A stretch of DNA of 21,707 nt from Smittium culicis (Eukaryota; Kickxellomycota; Harpellomycetes; Harpellales; Legeriomycetaceae): NCBI GenBank assembly GCA_001970855.1, contig LSSN01000554.1, forward strand, positions 4,244 through 25,950, given 5' to 3'. The notes under the pieces were generated by a model that was not told where the DNA came from, searched no databases, and was given only the letters and a program-made list of their open reading frames with translations. Shown in pieces: positions 19,761 to 21,707 of the stretch (position 1 is the first letter of the stretch; each line of letters starts with the position of its first letter). Position numbers and translations under genes: made by a program.

Positions 19761-20592
19761 AAACTTAGAGGGATATTTCGCTGGTATTGATTAAAATTTC
19801 AGGGTGAGCAATCGACTGTGACAATGAGGCCTAAGAATTCTCGGAATTGAAATTAAAACCAAGCTCTGAGATCTTGGTGCAGATATAGCAGTGTTTTCCT
19901 TGCACACTTCTTTGGATTAATCCACTAAAGTAGATCTTATAAATATGCTTAGGCTTGAATTACTTTAGATCTGGCTCATTATAGAGCCAGTTGAATAATC
20001 TTGATGAAGAACAATGAGCTGTGTTATAGTTTGATTTGAGGCTGTGATACTGGAAAAAGTAGTCGTTTCAATGAAAACGAGGTACTTTTGTCACTGTTTG
20101 TAAACCAATTTGTACATAAAGACGTCCTAAAGGTCTAGTGATATCATGAAATTCTTCCAGTGGAAAATTCTGGAGATAGAAGTCAGTGTATCCATCTTTA
20201 ATTTCTATTCCTCTACGTGGAGGCTTAGCTTCCGGATGACGAGGAAGATAGGATGACTCCAGTCTTATCTATAATCTCAAGTAGCTGGTTGAAAATCGAG
20301 GGTCACGCAGCTGGATTTTCTGTATCGCTCGCTTTGATATCAATAAAGAAACTTCCTTTTTTATAGCATCACAGTCATTGATACTAAACTTTCATTTGAA
20401 CCGAAAGTGCAGAAGATATTCAGAGAATGTGTTCTTCATGGGAATTCTGAATTCCCTCTGTGCTATGTTCCGAAACCAACGGATGTACGTTATTTTGAAA
20501 CATGTCGATTTGAATAGAGCTAGGCGTTCCCGAAATCGAGAACTTATTGGGTCTCTATTGAGGCCTCTTTCCACAGCACCGAGCTCTCCCAA
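19761..20592 (-). pseudogene. Reverse transcriptase domain remnant of the YR retroelement
   Basis: One frame (20592 down to about 19780) with several stops carries the typical start of DIRS-type reverse transcriptases: YIRWFRNIAQREFRIPMKN, then DAIKKEVSLLISKRAIQKI, a degraded palm region, VPRFH followed by a stop and NDYFFQYHSLK, and finally KISELGFNFNSENS and SLSQSIAHPEILINTSEISL. The position of the YLDD catalytic box reads YFSG (codons 19932-19921), so both aspartates are gone. The frame differs from that of the RNase H part, so at least one indel lies near 19.75 kb. Confidence 0.75.
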
Positions 20593-20699
20593 GAAAATAT
20601 GACTGGCGCCAGGAAATTATGTGACGTGAAATGGCTATAAAAGATGTTGCAATATAAGTGCTATGTGCAGTAAAAGTATAGCTGCTATTTGAATATATG

Positions 20700-21110
20700 C
20701 ATATCGTATTATTTAGGCACTTACATAATGGCCGAAAATTTTGACGTTTCGCGGCCCGCTTTTTAGAAATGAGGGCTTCCAACACCTCTTGATCCATACA
20801 TGGTTTGGAATCAGATTCAACGAGCTGAGTCAGGTTCCCAAAAAGTTTCAATCCATTGTGAAGGTTGTATAACTTTGATTGGGTTACAGTGGTGTCAATT
20901 TCATATAATTCAGCTCTCATGGTGCTCGAAAACATGAATTAAGAGTCCTCTGATGTTTCGGGATCGGTACTTTCCTGGATTCTTTGGAAAAAATAACATT
21001 CAATTTTCTAAGTAGCTTGTTCAGGGCTAGCAGTATTTCATAGAGAGATGATTTGTTTTTGTTACTGTGTTCGACACTGAACCTTTCAATGGTAGTGAAT
21101 TTTAGTTCAT
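20700..21110 (-). pseudogene. Gag-like C-terminal remnant of the YR retroelement
   Basis: The stretch 20935 to about 20710 encodes SSTMRAELYEIDTTVTQSKL, LYNLHNGLKLFGNLTQL and DQEVLEALISKKRAAKRQNF, a helical, basic-ending protein of the type found before the reverse transcriptase in DIRS/Ngaro-like elements. Upstream, to about 21110, an interrupted frame with KSSLYEILLALNKLLRKLN probably continues it. No zinc knuckle is seen. Assignment to gag rests on position and general pattern, not on a diagnostic motif. Confidence 0.5.
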
Positions 21111-21707
21111 TGAACTAGTCTTGGAACAAGAGTGGGTTGCAATCTTGCGCTAATCACTATTAAAAGGCGATATAAAGAATTATTCAATCTATAGAAGCAT
21201 TTCAGCGAGCCACGGTTAAAAAATCAAGTCTTTAATGGGTATTTTTGTTGAAATTTAAGGTTCTTCTGGTTCCTGGTTACTACCCTTTATTCAAAGAAGT
21301 TATTGTAACAGCTTTTTCAACAAATTTCCTTGATCTTTGCTAATTTTATTGGAATTTCAGCTACTTTTTCCACAGTTAATAAATTTTTAGGAAATTTAAA
21401 GTTCAAAATATTTATTTTGGTTAGTACCTTTGCTAATGAAAAGACGATATAATAACACCAAAATGTATTTTACATTATATACTATTAAAATTATTAGCTC
21501 ATTCGATTTACTTTATTTTTATTAGTTTGTAATTTTCGGTTTAGTTTTATCCAATATGATGGTATGACTTAGTTTATCTCAACTCAAAAATATAATATGA
21601 TATAATCAGCTATGCTTTTATCTTTAAATTATTTCAGAAAATCTAATCGATTAGAATATCAAATCCCTTCATAAAAAATTTTAATTCGTTCTAGCAAATA
21701 AAATTTG
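21111..21707. other. AT-rich right flank
   Basis: GC content drops again to the intergenic level after about 21.3 kb. I see no gene, terminal repeat or RNA gene. The leader or right end of the retroelement may lie here but cannot be defined. Confidence 0.5.

Larger units (their letters stand above)
17687..21110 (-). mobile_element. Relic of a DIRS/Ngaro-like tyrosine-recombinase retroelement
   Basis: Read on the minus strand, the order is gag-like, reverse transcriptase, RNase H, a linker (SATWFPDLV, HWILMAWNING) and a tyrosine recombinase. This gene order is that of DIRS/Ngaro/PAT elements, which integrate through a tyrosine recombinase instead of a DDE integrase. More than 15 in-frame stops and at least two frame changes make it a dead copy. 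GC content is clearly higher than in the flanking DNA. No methyltransferase domain or clear split direct repeats are visible, so the subgroup is open. The left end is probably near 17.6 kb; the right end is uncertain and may extend past 21.1 kb. Confidence 0.85.

Noticed and set aside
20392..20602. Plus-strand open frame opposite the reverse transcriptase remnant
   Set aside because: Antisense shadow of the minus-strand coding remnant.

Overview
This is an AT-rich, intron-containing eukaryotic window, most like a fungal nuclear genome. Four housekeeping genes are split by short GT-AG introns, with splice sites that keep the reading frame and protein homology on both sides. The very low GC of the intergenic DNA, a peroxisomal acyl-CoA oxidase, a GMPPA-type pyrophosphorylase subunit and a relic of a tyrosine-recombinase (YR) retroelement would fit an early-diverging fungus such as the Harpellales/Kickxellomycotina. 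That placement is inference; no marker gene proves it.

Layout. Positions 1-2063 hold the 5' part of a decayed pogo/Tigger-type DNA transposon on the minus strand, with a recognisable terminus (CAGGTAACCC...) flanked by TA at 2064-2065; its other end lies off the left edge. Positions 2066-5023 are AT-rich DNA with only weak traces of an old coding fragment. Positions 5024-7325 (minus) are a nine-exon SHQ1 gene (504 aa), the H/ACA snoRNP assembly chaperone. After a 2.4 kb gap, 9688-12108 (plus) is a three-exon peroxisomal acyl-CoA oxidase (691 aa). Converging on it, 12355-14606 (minus) is a four-exon gene (587 aa) with a probable mitochondrial presequence and FIST-like motifs. Positions 15147-16663 (minus) are a three-exon mannose-1-phosphate guanylyltransferase alpha-like gene (GMPPA, 428 aa). 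From about 17.69 to at least 21.1 kb (minus) lies a long relic of a DIRS/Ngaro-like YR retroelement, in the order gag, reverse transcriptase, RNase H, tyrosine recombinase. It is riddled with stops and has lost catalytic residues.

The four housekeeping genes do not form a pathway: they cover ribosome/snoRNP biogenesis, peroxisomal beta-oxidation, a probable mitochondrial function and GDP-mannose supply. What they share is compact introns (74-241 nt) and, for the three minus-strand genes, CCAAT-box clusters containing TTGGCTAT upstream of the start codon. No new defence or biosynthetic system is evident. The most informative non-gene content is the two transposable-element relics, their precise lesions, and the shared promoter word.
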